From Planctomycetota bacterium (lineage in GTDB: Bacteria > Planctomycetota > Planctomycetia > Pirellulales > PLA5), in assembly GCA_003576845.1 (NCBI GenBank), contig QEVJ01000004.1, forward strand, positions 1-64,000: DNA of 64,000 nt, read 5' to 3'. A program made the translations under genes and the position numbers. The notes under the pieces are model-generated. The model worked only from the letters and a program-made list of their open reading frames with translations. It searched no databases and was not told the origin of the DNA. This document shows positions 1 to 8,492 of this stretch, in pieces. Numbering within the stretch: the first letter of the stretch is position 1; each line of letters opens with the position of its first letter.

Positions 1-207
1 GGGTCGAGGACGAAATAACCTCCCGAACCCGCCGGTGCTAGCACGACCTGTGCAGCAAATACGGCATCTCAATTTGGGATGTTATTTAATCCTCGATCCC
101 AACCGTTCCATTCTCGCTGGATTCCGATCGACCAATTCACCCTAACCCGCTAGCCCAACCGACCACGAATTCCAATTCACGCTGAACCAGGACACGACGA
201 TGGAACC

Positions 208-786
208 GTGATTGTCGGTCGCGCCACGTTTCCTTCCGGCGACACGCTCGCATTTCGGTGGACCGAGGAAACCGGCATCGAGTCGCTAGGTGACCTCCCC
301 GGCGGCGACAACAGTTCTTTCGCATTCGCAGTGTGCGGGAACGGCGGCGCAATCGTCGGCGTGGGACACACGGGTAACAGCCGCCAGTTTCGTTGGACGG
401 AAACGACCGGAATGCACGATTTGGGGCCCTACGTCGGGCGAGCGCTTGGATGTTCTGCCCACGGACACGTGGTTGTCGGCGAAATGAACACGCCCGCAGG
501 TCTTCGCCCCATAATCTGGGACGAAGCGCACGGCGTGCGCGACATTCAGGACATTCTTCTAGGCTATGGAATTACGGCAACCTTGGACTGGAGGAATATG
601 ACCGCCCGTGCCGCCTCGGCGGATGGCACGGTTGTTGTCGGCGAAGGACGACGCGGGGATGGACGCCTTGAATCGTGGGTAGCAGTACTCGTGCCCGAAC
701 CACCGGCTTACACCTACGCGAGCCTGGCCGCGGCGATGCTAGCGATGATACGGTATCGTACAGGACGCCGCTGCCGATCGGCCTAA
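208..786 (+). CDS. HAF-repeat PEP-CTERM protein, 5' truncated
   Basis: The protein carries at least three repeats of the extracellular HAF type (each roughly DGTVIVG...FRWTE.TG...LGDL.GG). It ends in a PEP-CTERM sorting signal: VPEPP, a hydrophobic stretch and a terminal Arg-rich tail (RYRTGRR). Proteins with this tail are exported and processed by an exosortase; none is seen in the window. The reading frame is open upstream to about 154, where a TAG stops it. That upstream part already reads as HAF repeat (DDGTV just before the GTG at 208), and no signal peptide or ribosome binding site is present. The gene therefore looks decayed at its 5' end, or disrupted by a frameshift just upstream. 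The start given is only nominal. Confidence 0.55.
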   Translation: MIVGRATFPSGDTLAFRWTEETGIESLGDLPGGDNSSFAFAVCGNGGAIVGVGHTGNSRQFRWTETTGMHDLGPYVGRALGCSAHGHVVVGEMNTPAGLRPIIWDEAHGVRDIQDILLGYGITATLDWRNMTARAASADGTVVVGEGRRGDGRLESWVAVLVPEPPAYTYASLAAAMLAMIRYRTGRRCRSA

Positions 787-837
787 AGGTTCTTCGCGCC
801 CGAGAAGACTCCAACGCACGAAGCGGTATGAGCAAAA

Positions 838-861
838 TGCCCACTGCCCACTGCCCACTCA
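838..861. repeat. CCCACTG-type short intergenic repeat
   Basis: Three tandem copies of CCCACTG occur between the PEP-CTERM gene and the DUF1080 gene. A longer, partly palindromic relative built from the same words lies at 5009-5073. Confidence 0.5.
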
Positions 862-934
862 ACCCGAACGTTGGTTGCGGCCCCAGGCCGCGCTGGGGCC
901 TCTGTGTCTTCTATGGTCAACACCCGGGCTTGTC

Positions 935-1627
935 CTATTCCTTAATCTCCCGAACATAAACATTCTTGAACCACAACGTATTCCCGTGGTGCTGCAACTC
1001 GATCTGCCCCGTCGGATAGATCGGCTTGTCGCGCTCCCAGTAGTTTTCCATCACCACGTTGTCGACCACCGTCTTGCCGTTGAGCTTCACGGTCACCTTG
1101 TCGCCCACCATCTTGATGTAGAATGAGTTCCACTCGCCGATCGGCTTGTCGGCGCGCTCGCTCGGCTTCGACGGATGCTTCTGGTTGTTGAACAGCCCGC
1201 CCGATCCCTCGGGCCGATCCGCCGGGTCCCAAATTTGAATCTGCGGCGACCCGCGCACGTAAATCCCGCTGTCGCCGTGGTCCTTGATCTTCCAGTCGAC
1301 GTACATCTCGAAATCGCCGTAGTCCTTCGCGGTGCACAGGCTCTGGCCGCTACCGTCGTAGACGAGCGCGCCGTCTTCGACCTTCCAATGCGCCCGCATC
1401 TGCGCGTCGGCCTTCTCCTGCGCCGCGGCCAGTTCCTCCTTCGACATCTTCGCCCGCCCCGGCGGACCCTTGTCCGGCGAGACGAGCCCTTTCCAACCCG
1501 TCAAATCCTTGCCGTTGAACAGCGCCGTAAAGCCCTCCGGCGGCATATTGTCGGCCGCCAAGACCGGCCCAGCACCTGCAACCAAACCGCACGCCGCGGC
1601 CACCGCCAAGAGCGACTTATACGTCAT
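935..1627 (-). CDS. DUF1080 (3-keto-disaccharide hydrolase-like) secreted protein
   Basis: This is a 230-residue secreted protein of the DUF1080 family, a concanavalin-like beta-sandwich abundant in planctomycetes and linked to 3-keto-glycoside and polysaccharide breakdown. Seen: a signal peptide of about 23 residues ending ...PVLAAD, then the family opening GFTALFNGKDLTGWKG, a central KDYGDFEMYVDWKI segment, DSGIYVRG, and the closing IELQHHGNTLWFKNVYVREI. The upstream-extended frame is rejected because the ATG at 1627 has GAGG at a good distance and starts the signal peptide. An internal Lys/Glu/Ala-rich insert (about residues 45-75) is typical of some members. The gene stands alone on the minus strand. 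Substrate unknown. Confidence 0.88.
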   Translation of the reverse strand: MTYKSLLAVAAACGLVAGAGPVLAADNMPPEGFTALFNGKDLTGWKGLVSPDKGPPGRAKMSKEELAAAQEKADAQMRAHWKVEDGALVYDGSGQSLCTAKDYGDFEMYVDWKIKDHGDSGIYVRGSPQIQIWDPADRPEGSGGLFNNQKHPSKPSERADKPIGEWNSFYIKMVGDKVTVKLNGKTVVDNVVMENYWERDKPIYPTGQIELQHHGNTLWFKNVYVREIKE

Positions 1628-1746
1628 CGCAACAACCTCGTTGAGAAATCGGGAAACGCGTTCAATTCGTAAGCGCAAACGCAAACCGGCCGCTGCCGGA
1701 CCTGCTCTGTAGTAACCCGCCAACCGCCCCGTTGCAAGTCCCGCGG

Positions 1747-4700
1747 CTACTTCCCGCCGTCGGACTTACCCGGCGGCGCCTCGCGATACGGCCGCTTCTC
1801 GCGATACCCCGCGAGCCGCTCCTTCACCGCCGCTGCAAATCGGTCGGCCTTCGCCTCGACGGCCGCGGCCACGGCCAGATTCGCCGTCGCAACCGCGTCG
1901 TCGAACCGCCCCGCCTCGGCGTATGCCGCCGCCAGCACGTCGAGCGCCGCCGGCGACTTGTCGCCCACCTCCTTGTGCTTTCGCACGCGCTCCGCAATCG
2001 CCACGGCCATCTTCCCGTCTCGTTCGTCGTCCACGGGACTCGTCGCGAGCCGCCACGCCAGTCGTGCCGACGCTTCGAGCGTCTGCGGCGCATCGAGCTC
2101 CGCCAGCACTTTGTCCGCCTCCGCAAATTCGCCCGCCTCGACGTGCATCTGCGCGAGATTCAGCCGCGCCCCGACCATCTGCCCATCCAGCCGCAGCGCC
2201 GTCCGATACGCCGCCGCGGCCGCTTCCTTCTCACCCAACTGCAAATGGGCGAACCCGAGCGTCGCATACGTCTCCGCGTGGCTTTTCTCGATCGCCAGCG
2301 ACGCCTGTAGCCGCTCCTTCGCTTTCCCATAATCGCCCAGCTCGATCAGGTATGCCGCTTCGTTCCGCAGGAACGCCGCGTTCTTCGGCTCCAGCCGCTG
2401 AGCTTCGGCAACCTCTGCCAGCGCTTCCTTGAACCGCTTCTGCCGCGCATACACGAGTCCCAGCTTGTTGTGCGCCTCGGCATATCGCCGGTCGTACTCG
2501 ATCGCCGCGAGCAATTCCTTCTCCGCTTCGTCGAGCCGGTTGAGCTTCGCCAGCGCCCCGCCGGCCAGCGTCCGCGCCTGCACGGCGAACCGGTGCTCGC
2601 CCCGCTTCGTCGCAAAGCCGACCGCCTTGCGATAATGTTTGAGCGCCTCGTCAAACTGCCCCAGATGTTCGTACACACCGCCCGCCGCGTTGTACGTCAC
2701 CGCCGCTTCGGGATCGAATTTCAGGCACAGCTCGTAAATCTCGATCGCCCGCTCGTACTTGCCCTGCGCCGCCGCGCCCGCCGCCATCCGGAAGTACGAC
2801 TCGATGTCGGTCGGCGCAAGTTCCGCGGCCTGTTGCGCCAGCCGCGTCGATTCCTCATACTTCCCGGCCCATTCGAGCACCTTCGACAGGTTCCGCAGCG
2901 CCTTCCCGTGCGCCTCGCGGTCGATGCCGCCGACGATTTGCGCCCGCACGTCGTCGATCGTTCGCTTGTTCCAACTGCCGGTCCGCTTGACGACGTCCAT
3001 CTTGATGAGCCGATCGACGATCGCCTGCGCGAGCAACTGATGTCCGCCCGGCGAAGGATGAACGTGGTCCAAAAACCACTCCTTGTCGGCGATTCCGTCC
3101 GGCGACACGTCGGCGATGATCCTCGCGAAGTCGATCAGCTCGACGTCCCGCTCCTCCGCCACGTCCGCCATGACCCTGGGCAACTCGCTCACGGCCCGCA
3201 GCGGACACACGTCCTCATCGAGCGCCCGCGCGTAAGCCTTCTTCGCCTCGTCGAATTCGGCCAACTGATCGAGAATCTGCCCTCGCAGGTAATGCGCCGC
3301 CGCATACCGGTCGTCGATTGCGATCGCCCGGCCGACCGCCGCGAGCGCCTTGTTCAACTCCGCATAAATCGCCGCCGCGCCCTGCTCGGCAAGCTCGCTG
3401 GCGCTCTGCGGTTCCGCCTTCTCGACCGGCTTGGCCGCCTCCGGTTTCTCGGCCGCCGGTGTCTCGGCCGCCTTGTCGTCCGCGTCGGCGCCCTTCTTCG
3501 CCTCTGGCTTGGAAGGCGCCGCTTCGTTCGACTTACCGACGGCTTGTGCAACCGCCGCAATCCGAGCCGGCGAACCCGACAACTTCTCGGCCGCAGGTCT
3601 AGCTTCCTCCTTTTTCTCTCCCGGCTTCACCGCGTCGGGCTTCACCGCCTCGGGCTTCACCGCCTCGGGCTTCACCGCGTCGAGTTGCTTCTCCTCCTTC
3701 GAGTCCTTCCCCGCGCCTTTCGCGTCCTTGGCAGCCCGCTCCTTCTCCTCCTTCTCACGCGCCTCGATGTTCAGCTTCGACACGACCTTCGCCAACTCCG
3801 TCGCCGCGTGCAGCGACGTCTCGGCCAGGCTGTACTCCCGTTGGAACGCCGCCTGCTTCGCGTCGTTCCCCGCCACGTCCGCGGCATGTTCGCTCTTGAA
3901 AGGCGTGCAATCCCGCAAATTCGCTGCCGGGCTGACGAACAACACCTCCGCCCCGTTCGCCCGCGCCGTATCGACGATCCGCGCCAGGTTGAACCGGTAA
4001 TGCTCGACGATCTGCTTGCGCAGTTCGTCGTCGCGCGAAAAATCCGCCGGGCCGACCGACCGGTCCAGCCGCGTGCGGACTTCGCTCTCCAACGTGTCGC
4101 GCTCCGCGTCCTCCGGCGTTCCGCGCGTCGCCTGCACCGCCCAATGCGCCGCCGCATACAAATGCGTCCGGCTCGCCAGCGAACCCAATCCGCGAATCAC
4201 CGGCGGCGTCTCGATCACCGTATGATACGTTCGCCGTTCGAGAAACTCGTTGTGGCTGCCGTAAACGATGAACAGGTCCGGCTCGTATTTGCACGCCTCT
4301 TCGACCAGAATCGCCTCGCGATAGCTGGCATAGCTCTCGCCGCCGCAGTTGATGACTTCCCACGCGCGGCTGTCGTCGGCCCGCGGCAGAAACGCGCGGA
4401 GCCAGCCCGAAAACGACGTCGCGTCGTCGTAAGGCCGACCGAGCGTCGTCGAGCCGCCCAAAGTGAAGATGCGATAGCCGTTCGATGGCTTGTCGCGTTT
4501 GAAATTCTGAAGGTTGAACAGCCGCCGCTTGTTCTCAGCCGTCCGCATCGAAATGTCGCCGTCTTCGTCCTTGTACTCCTCGAACAGCGGCGAAAGCGAT
4601 GTAAACCCGACGTAAGGGTCTTCCGTCGCAATTACCGGCCGCACGCCGAACGCCCACAGGCCGACCTCCATCAGCCCCACCGCGACCAGCGTCGTCGCCG

Positions 4701-4863
4701 CGGCAAACACCAGCTTCTTTCGCCACGACAGCCGCACGTTCATCGCCGTGCCGTGCCCGCGGCGGCGACGTTTGCGGTCGTTCGCGTTTCCTTTCTCGGC
4801 GGCCTCGTTTTGCGTCGTTGCCTCTCGTCCCTCGGAACCGCGGTGCTTGCGATCTCGTTTCAT
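1747..4863 (-). CDS. Membrane-anchored SGNH-hydrolase-like protein with C-terminal TPR array
   Basis: A protein of about 1038 residues. A basic N-terminus is followed by one membrane segment (about residues 47-65). An SGNH/GDSL-type domain follows, with block I GGST (about 126-129), a block III-like GSHNE (about 192-196) and a block V-like DHVHPSPGGH (about 600). Between blocks III and V sits a long charged insert rich in Lys, Glu and Ala that includes four KPxAV units. From about residue 640 to the end are tandem TPRs. The fold suggests an ester or acetyl hydrolase working outside the cytoplasm with a protein-binding tail. The ATG at 4863 is preferred; 4743 and 4944 are also possible and none has a strong Shine-Dalgarno. 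A large shadow frame on the other strand is not believed. Confidence 0.72.
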   Translation of the reverse strand: MKRDRKHRGSEGREATTQNEAAEKGNANDRKRRRRGHGTAMNVRLSWRKKLVFAAATTLVAVGLMEVGLWAFGVRPVIATEDPYVGFTSLSPLFEEYKDEDGDISMRTAENKRRLFNLQNFKRDKPSNGYRIFTLGGSTTLGRPYDDATSFSGWLRAFLPRADDSRAWEVINCGGESYASYREAILVEEACKYEPDLFIVYGSHNEFLERRTYHTVIETPPVIRGLGSLASRTHLYAAAHWAVQATRGTPEDAERDTLESEVRTRLDRSVGPADFSRDDELRKQIVEHYRFNLARIVDTARANGAEVLFVSPAANLRDCTPFKSEHAADVAGNDAKQAAFQREYSLAETSLHAATELAKVVSKLNIEAREKEEKERAAKDAKGAGKDSKEEKQLDAVKPEAVKPEAVKPDAVKPGEKKEEARPAAEKLSGSPARIAAVAQAVGKSNEAAPSKPEAKKGADADDKAAETPAAEKPEAAKPVEKAEPQSASELAEQGAAAIYAELNKALAAVGRAIAIDDRYAAAHYLRGQILDQLAEFDEAKKAYARALDEDVCPLRAVSELPRVMADVAEERDVELIDFARIIADVSPDGIADKEWFLDHVHPSPGGHQLLAQAIVDRLIKMDVVKRTGSWNKRTIDDVRAQIVGGIDREAHGKALRNLSKVLEWAGKYEESTRLAQQAAELAPTDIESYFRMAAGAAAQGKYERAIEIYELCLKFDPEAAVTYNAAGGVYEHLGQFDEALKHYRKAVGFATKRGEHRFAVQARTLAGGALAKLNRLDEAEKELLAAIEYDRRYAEAHNKLGLVYARQKRFKEALAEVAEAQRLEPKNAAFLRNEAAYLIELGDYGKAKERLQASLAIEKSHAETYATLGFAHLQLGEKEAAAAAYRTALRLDGQMVGARLNLAQMHVEAGEFAEADKVLAELDAPQTLEASARLAWRLATSPVDDERDGKMAVAIAERVRKHKEVGDKSPAALDVLAAAYAEAGRFDDAVATANLAVAAAVEAKADRFAAAVKERLAGYREKRPYREAPPGKSDGGK
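3623..3682. repeat. Four tandem 15-bp units inside the SGNH/TPR gene
   Basis: The unit GGCTTCACCGCSTCG is repeated four times in frame and encodes the KPxAV linker repeats of the protein on the minus strand. Such in-frame units readily change copy number. Confidence 0.8.
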
Positions 4864-5008
4864 CGTTATCCATCCGGACCCACGGTGAAGCCCCTCTCTC
4901 CCGCTCGCCAACTCGCAGCGGCAAGTCTCCGCAAGCGACGGCAAACGTCTGGCGCGGCCGGCAAGATTATTGTATCACATCGCCAGCGGCAGGGAGCGTA
5001 AGGGATGA

Positions 5009-5073
5009 GTGGGCTGTGGACAGTGGACAGTTTCACTGCCCACTATTCACTGTCCACTGCCCCCTGCCCACTT
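5009..5073. repeat. Palindromic repeat built of CCACTGTCC / CCCACTG words
   Basis: GTGGACAGTGGACAGT on the left is answered by ACTGTCCACTGCCCCC on the right, giving an imperfect inverted repeat in the spacer downstream of the PmoA-like gene and upstream of the SGNH/TPR gene. The same CCCACTG word occurs at 838-861. Confidence 0.55.
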
Positions 5074-6033
5074 CTAATCCCCGCTCATCCGCTTCACCGC
5101 CGCCTCAATATCCACCTTCTCCCCCGCCGCCGCTTCATGCACGAACACCGCAAACCGCAGCCGCAGCGGCCTGTCGCGCCCCAATTCCACCCGGCTCTTC
5201 TCTCCCCGCGTAAACGCATTCCGCCCGAACGGATTGGCGACCATCAGCCCATAATCGCGGACGTGAAACCAGCTCTCGCGAAAGTTCTCGCGATGAGGCA
5301 CGGCGGCCACGCCCACTCGCCGCCCATCGATCGTCCCCGCGTAGTCGCACCACGCGCCCTGCTTGCCCCACACGCCCTTCTCGTTCTTCCGCCCCGCGCT
5401 ATCGACGATCTCGCCACCCTTGCCGACCGTCAACGCCGTTGCCAAGCGCACGCCCAAACCCATCTCCTCCTGATCGCCAAACGCCAGCCCATCGACCGTC
5501 GCAGTAAACTCCCCGTCGTAAACGAGCCACCAGCCCTGCATGTCGGCCGCAATCGTCCAGCGGCATCGCTCGCGGCACAGCGTCCGCTCATCCTTCGCCG
5601 CCACGTATTCGTTCTCGACCACAAACGATCCCCGCGGCCCGTCGCTCTTCGGCTCCTCGACAAACCGCCGCTCTGCGACGCGCCCCTTGTTCCGCCAAAA
5701 ATCCTCGCCCCCCAAATCGCCAAACGCGACCCCAATGCCGGGATGCATCGCGGCATGATCGGTCGGGTCCCTGCCTTCTTTCGGCGGATGATTCCGCGTC
5801 ACCTGCCGCCCGGAAAGCGTCGTCACCGCATGAAAATACGGCCGGAAGATTTCCTTGTCGCGATAAACGTACTGAGCCACACGCTGCTTGCCAATTAGAA
5901 CATCGACGCGCCCCTCGCCACTCTCGAACCGCACCACCGCCTCTTCGGCCCGCGCACTCCCAACAACGGTCAATACAGCAATCAAGCAAGCACACACTGT
6001 TGGCGCGCGAAGCATCTTCTGCCAATTGCGCAT
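5074..6033 (-). CDS. Secreted PmoA-like protein (DUF6807)
   Basis: About 319 residues, with a hydrophobic signal sequence (CACLIAVLTVVGSARA). The body matches the family commonly annotated as methane oxygenase PmoA or DUF6807. Hallmarks are YRDKEIFRPYFHAVTTLSGRQ, the early TRNHPP...DHAAMHPGIGVAFGDL segment, a WCDYAGTIDGRRVGVA stretch and a C-terminal HVRDYGLMVANPFG followed by LRLRFAVFVHE. Despite the annotation name it is not related to methane monooxygenase. In planctomycetes these proteins cluster with sugar-degradation genes. Starts at 6087, 6033 and 6015 are possible. 6087 is disfavoured because the frame there crosses a CGGAG-type intergenic repeat (6043-6068). Biochemical role unknown. 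Confidence 0.75.
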   Translation of the reverse strand: MRNWQKMLRAPTVCACLIAVLTVVGSARAEEAVVRFESGEGRVDVLIGKQRVAQYVYRDKEIFRPYFHAVTTLSGRQVTRNHPPKEGRDPTDHAAMHPGIGVAFGDLGGEDFWRNKGRVAERRFVEEPKSDGPRGSFVVENEYVAAKDERTLCRERCRWTIAADMQGWWLVYDGEFTATVDGLAFGDQEEMGLGVRLATALTVGKGGEIVDSAGRKNEKGVWGKQGAWCDYAGTIDGRRVGVAAVPHRENFRESWFHVRDYGLMVANPFGRNAFTRGEKSRVELGRDRPLRLRFAVFVHEAAAGEKVDIEAAVKRMSGD

Positions 6034-6042
6034 TAGCAAGAA

Positions 6043-6068
6043 CACGGAGGCACGGAGACACGGAGAAG
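6043..6068. repeat. CACGGAG-word repeat
   Basis: Three spaced copies of CACGGAG (ACACGGAGG, CACGGAGAC, CACGGAGAA) lie at the 5' edge of the PmoA-like gene. Related words in the other orientation (CTCCGCGTCTCCGTGTTTC) are found at 9450-9470. Confidence 0.5.
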
Positions 6069-6147
6069 TGAGCATACTTGCGTTCATAACCTACCTAAGC
6101 GCCCAAGGTGATTCCTGGATTCGTATTCATCTCGGCCTCTGCAACTC

Positions 6148-6236
6148 CTCCGCGCCTCCGCGTTTCCATGCAACGCACGATCAATCCGTCTTCTCTGCGC
6201 CCTCTGCGCGCCCTCCGCGCCCTCTGCGTTAAAAAA
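6148..6236. repeat. CTCCGCG / CCCTCTGCG word repeats
   Basis: In the spacer between the PmoA-like gene and the sulfatase are CTCCGCGCCTCCGCG followed by a run of CCCTCTGCG/CCCTCCGCG words that ends in TTAAAAAA. Same general class as 6043-6068 and 9450-9470. Confidence 0.45.
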
Positions 6237-6379
6237 CGAACCAACTCTCCCCGTCATTCGAACTCAACGGCGGGGACAACCTCGCCATCGAATTCATTGA
6301 ACGCGCTCACACAACCATCCGCCTCCAGTTACACTGATGCTACCCGACGGCCCAAGCGCCTGCCATCGAGAGCAAAACC

Positions 6380-7654
6380 ATGCGTCACCTTGTTTCGCCA
6401 TTTGTCCTTGCCGCCCTCTGCTGCGGTTGTCCGTTCTCCGCCGCCGCCACGCCGCCCAACGTCGTCCTCATCCTCTCCGACGATCAGGCCTGGACCGACT
6501 TCGGCTTCATGGGCCACGACACGATCAAAACGCCGCGCATCGACCGCCTCGCCGCCGAGAGCGCCGTGTTTCCCAATGGCTACGTCCCCACGTCGCTCTG
6601 CCGCGCGAGCCTGGCGTCGATCGTTACCGGCCTCTACCCGCACCAGCATCGCATCACCTGCAACGACCCGCCCGACGGCGTCGACCGCGCCAAGATGCTG
6701 CCGCTGATGCAAGCCGCGCCCGCCTTACCTCGCGTGCTCGCCCCGGCCGGGTATCGCAGCCTGCAAACCGGCAAGTGGTGGGAAGGCCGCTATGAAAACG
6801 GCGGCTTCACCGACGGCATGACCACGAGCGGCCGCCACGGCGAGCAGGGTCTCGCCATCGGCCGCCGCACGATGCAGCCCATCGCCGATTTTCTCGACAA
6901 GCACGCCAGCGGTGACGAACGAAAGCCGTTCTTCCTCTGGTACGCCCCGATGCTCCCGCACGAGCCGCACAACCCGCCGCCGCGCTTGCTCGCCAAGTAC
7001 CAATCTCCCGGCCGCCACGAGCGCCTCGCCAAATACTACGCGATGTGCGAGTGGTTCGACGAAACCGTCGGCCAGCTTCTCGACGAACTCGACCGCCGAA
7101 AGCTCACAGACAACACGCTCGTCATCTTCTGCGCCGACAACGGCTGGATTCAAGACACAACGAGCGACAAGCGCGGCGGCCTGTTCGCCCCCAAGAGCAA
7201 GCGCTCGCCCTACGACGGCGGCCTGCGCACGCCCGTCCTCATCCGCTGGCCCGGCCACACGAAGCCCGGCCGATACGACGACCTCGTCTCGACGATCGAC
7301 ATCGCCCCCACCGTCCTCGCCGCCACGGGCGTGAAACCGACCACCGACATCCCCGGCCTCAACCTGCTCGACGCAGCCGCCGGCAAAGGCCCGCTCGCCC
7401 GCGACGCGGTCTTCGGCGAAGTCTACGAGCACACGGCCATCGACATCGACGCACCCAGCAAAAACTTGCTCTACCGCTGGGTCCGCGAAAAGAACTGGAA
7501 GCTCATCCAACCGGTCGACGAATCGCCCCAAAACCCAGCCGAGCTCTACGACCTCGCCGCCGACCCCCACGAAACGAAAAACCTCGCGAACCAACAGCCC
7601 GACAAGGTTGTCGCGCTACGAAAGCGCCTCGACGCTTGGTGGCCGCTCGATTAG
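6380..7654 (+). CDS. Secreted sulfatase-like hydrolase with variant active-site motif
   Basis: A 424-residue protein with signal peptide (cut around AAATPP), then the sulfatase fold: NVVLILSDDQAWTDFG with metal-binding Asp34-Asp35, IDRLAAESAVFPNGY, SLCRASLASIVTGLYPHQH, CADNGW (Asp and Asn about 252-253) and KRSPYDGGLRTPVLIRWPG. It belongs to the alkaline-phosphatase-like superfamily of sulfatases used by planctomycetes on sulfated polysaccharides. The odd point is the signature. The canonical formylglycine motif is C-x-P/A-x-R, but here Cys74 is followed by R-A-S-L, so the Arg is a Leu. Whether Cys74 is converted to formylglycine is open. Strong sequence match otherwise. No obvious operon partner. 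Confidence 0.9.
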   Translation: MRHLVSPFVLAALCCGCPFSAAATPPNVVLILSDDQAWTDFGFMGHDTIKTPRIDRLAAESAVFPNGYVPTSLCRASLASIVTGLYPHQHRITCNDPPDGVDRAKMLPLMQAAPALPRVLAPAGYRSLQTGKWWEGRYENGGFTDGMTTSGRHGEQGLAIGRRTMQPIADFLDKHASGDERKPFFLWYAPMLPHEPHNPPPRLLAKYQSPGRHERLAKYYAMCEWFDETVGQLLDELDRRKLTDNTLVIFCADNGWIQDTTSDKRGGLFAPKSKRSPYDGGLRTPVLIRWPGHTKPGRYDDLVSTIDIAPTVLAATGVKPTTDIPGLNLLDAAAGKGPLARDAVFGEVYEHTAIDIDAPSKNLLYRWVREKNWKLIQPVDESPQNPAELYDLAADPHETKNLANQQPDKVVALRKRLDAWWPLD

Positions 7655-7798
7655 GCGTGCCGTTCCGCTCTCCTTACCTGCAAGCTACAAATCGAGCGTA
7701 CAAGTAACAAACTGAACTTGAGTCACTCCGCTCTCACAGGTAGAAATGTAACGGCCAACAGATAGGATTAATCGTTCGATTACGGCACGGAGGCGACC

Positions 7799-8440
7799 AT
7801 GTTTCGACGCGCACTTACCGCATTGGCGTTCGTAGTGAGTCCTACCGCGTTGGCGCAGGCGGGCGTGTACTCCTTGGATCTTCCCGGTTTCATGGGATCT
7901 ATTGAGACGAACCAAACGCCCCGAATCGCGACATTCGACTTTGGCCTCCCGTTTGTTTCGATCGAACAAGTCGTGATCGAACTCAACGTCGAGGACGAGA
8001 GGCAAGGCGTCCTGGAGCTATACTCACCTACCGAACGCGAGCAGTTTCCGTTGAGACTTGATATGAGTGCCGCGATTCTTGGCGAACCAGGCTGGAGCAG
8101 TCCGGCTCAGCGAATGGAGGTAGAGTCGCCTACACACAGGATTAGCTTCATCAACCCAATACCACACCTGCGCGACAACTATGCGCCGCTGCGTGACGGT
8201 TCGGGAGAATTGCAATTGACCAGCTACTATTTCTTCATCTCAACCGGTCACGGACCCTATTTCGCAGCCGATATTGTGGAGCCCGCTCGCGGAGAGATCA
8301 TAGGAGCGCGCCTTCTCGTCCATGGGGAACTCGCCGCGGTTCCCGAACCGTCCTCACTCGCAATGGCCGTGGTAGCCGCCTCGATTCTTGTCGCTTCGAT
8401 CGCTCACGCGAAACGCCGCCGCACTTGTCGCTCGGGTTGA
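7799..8440 (+). CDS. PEP-CTERM sorting-domain protein
   Basis: This 213-residue protein has an N-terminal signal peptide (MFRRALTALAFVVSPTALAQA) and a C-terminal PEP-CTERM signal: VPEPSSLAM, a hydrophobic helix and HAKRRRTCR. It is therefore expected to be exported and anchored or released by an exosortase system. The middle (about 25-185) is a probable beta-rich domain with no recognised family. Segments such as ATFDFGLPFVSIEQVVIELN suggest the PEP-CTERM choice-of-anchor type. The ATG at 7799 follows GGCACGGAGGCGACC, with GGAGG a few bases upstream, which fixes the start. It lies just upstream of the first nucleotidyltransferase gene but is unlikely to be functionally linked. Confidence 0.82.
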   Translation: MFRRALTALAFVVSPTALAQAGVYSLDLPGFMGSIETNQTPRIATFDFGLPFVSIEQVVIELNVEDERQGVLELYSPTEREQFPLRLDMSAAILGEPGWSSPAQRMEVESPTHRISFINPIPHLRDNYAPLRDGSGELQLTSYYFFISTGHGPYFAADIVEPARGEIIGARLLVHGELAAVPEPSSLAMAVVAASILVASIAHAKRRRTCRSG

Positions 8441-8492
8441 AGTCGGACCACACGAGTGGCGAAACGATGTCACGGGGTCTAACATCTCTGAC

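Noticed and set aside
2470-5001. 843-codon open frame on the plus strand opposite the SGNH/TPR gene
   Set aside because: It is Arg/Leu-rich with no domains and mirrors a GC-rich coding strand; no ribosome binding site.
5009-5073. Possible intrinsic terminator made by the CCACTG repeat
   Set aside because: No T-run follows on either strand; kept only as a repeat.
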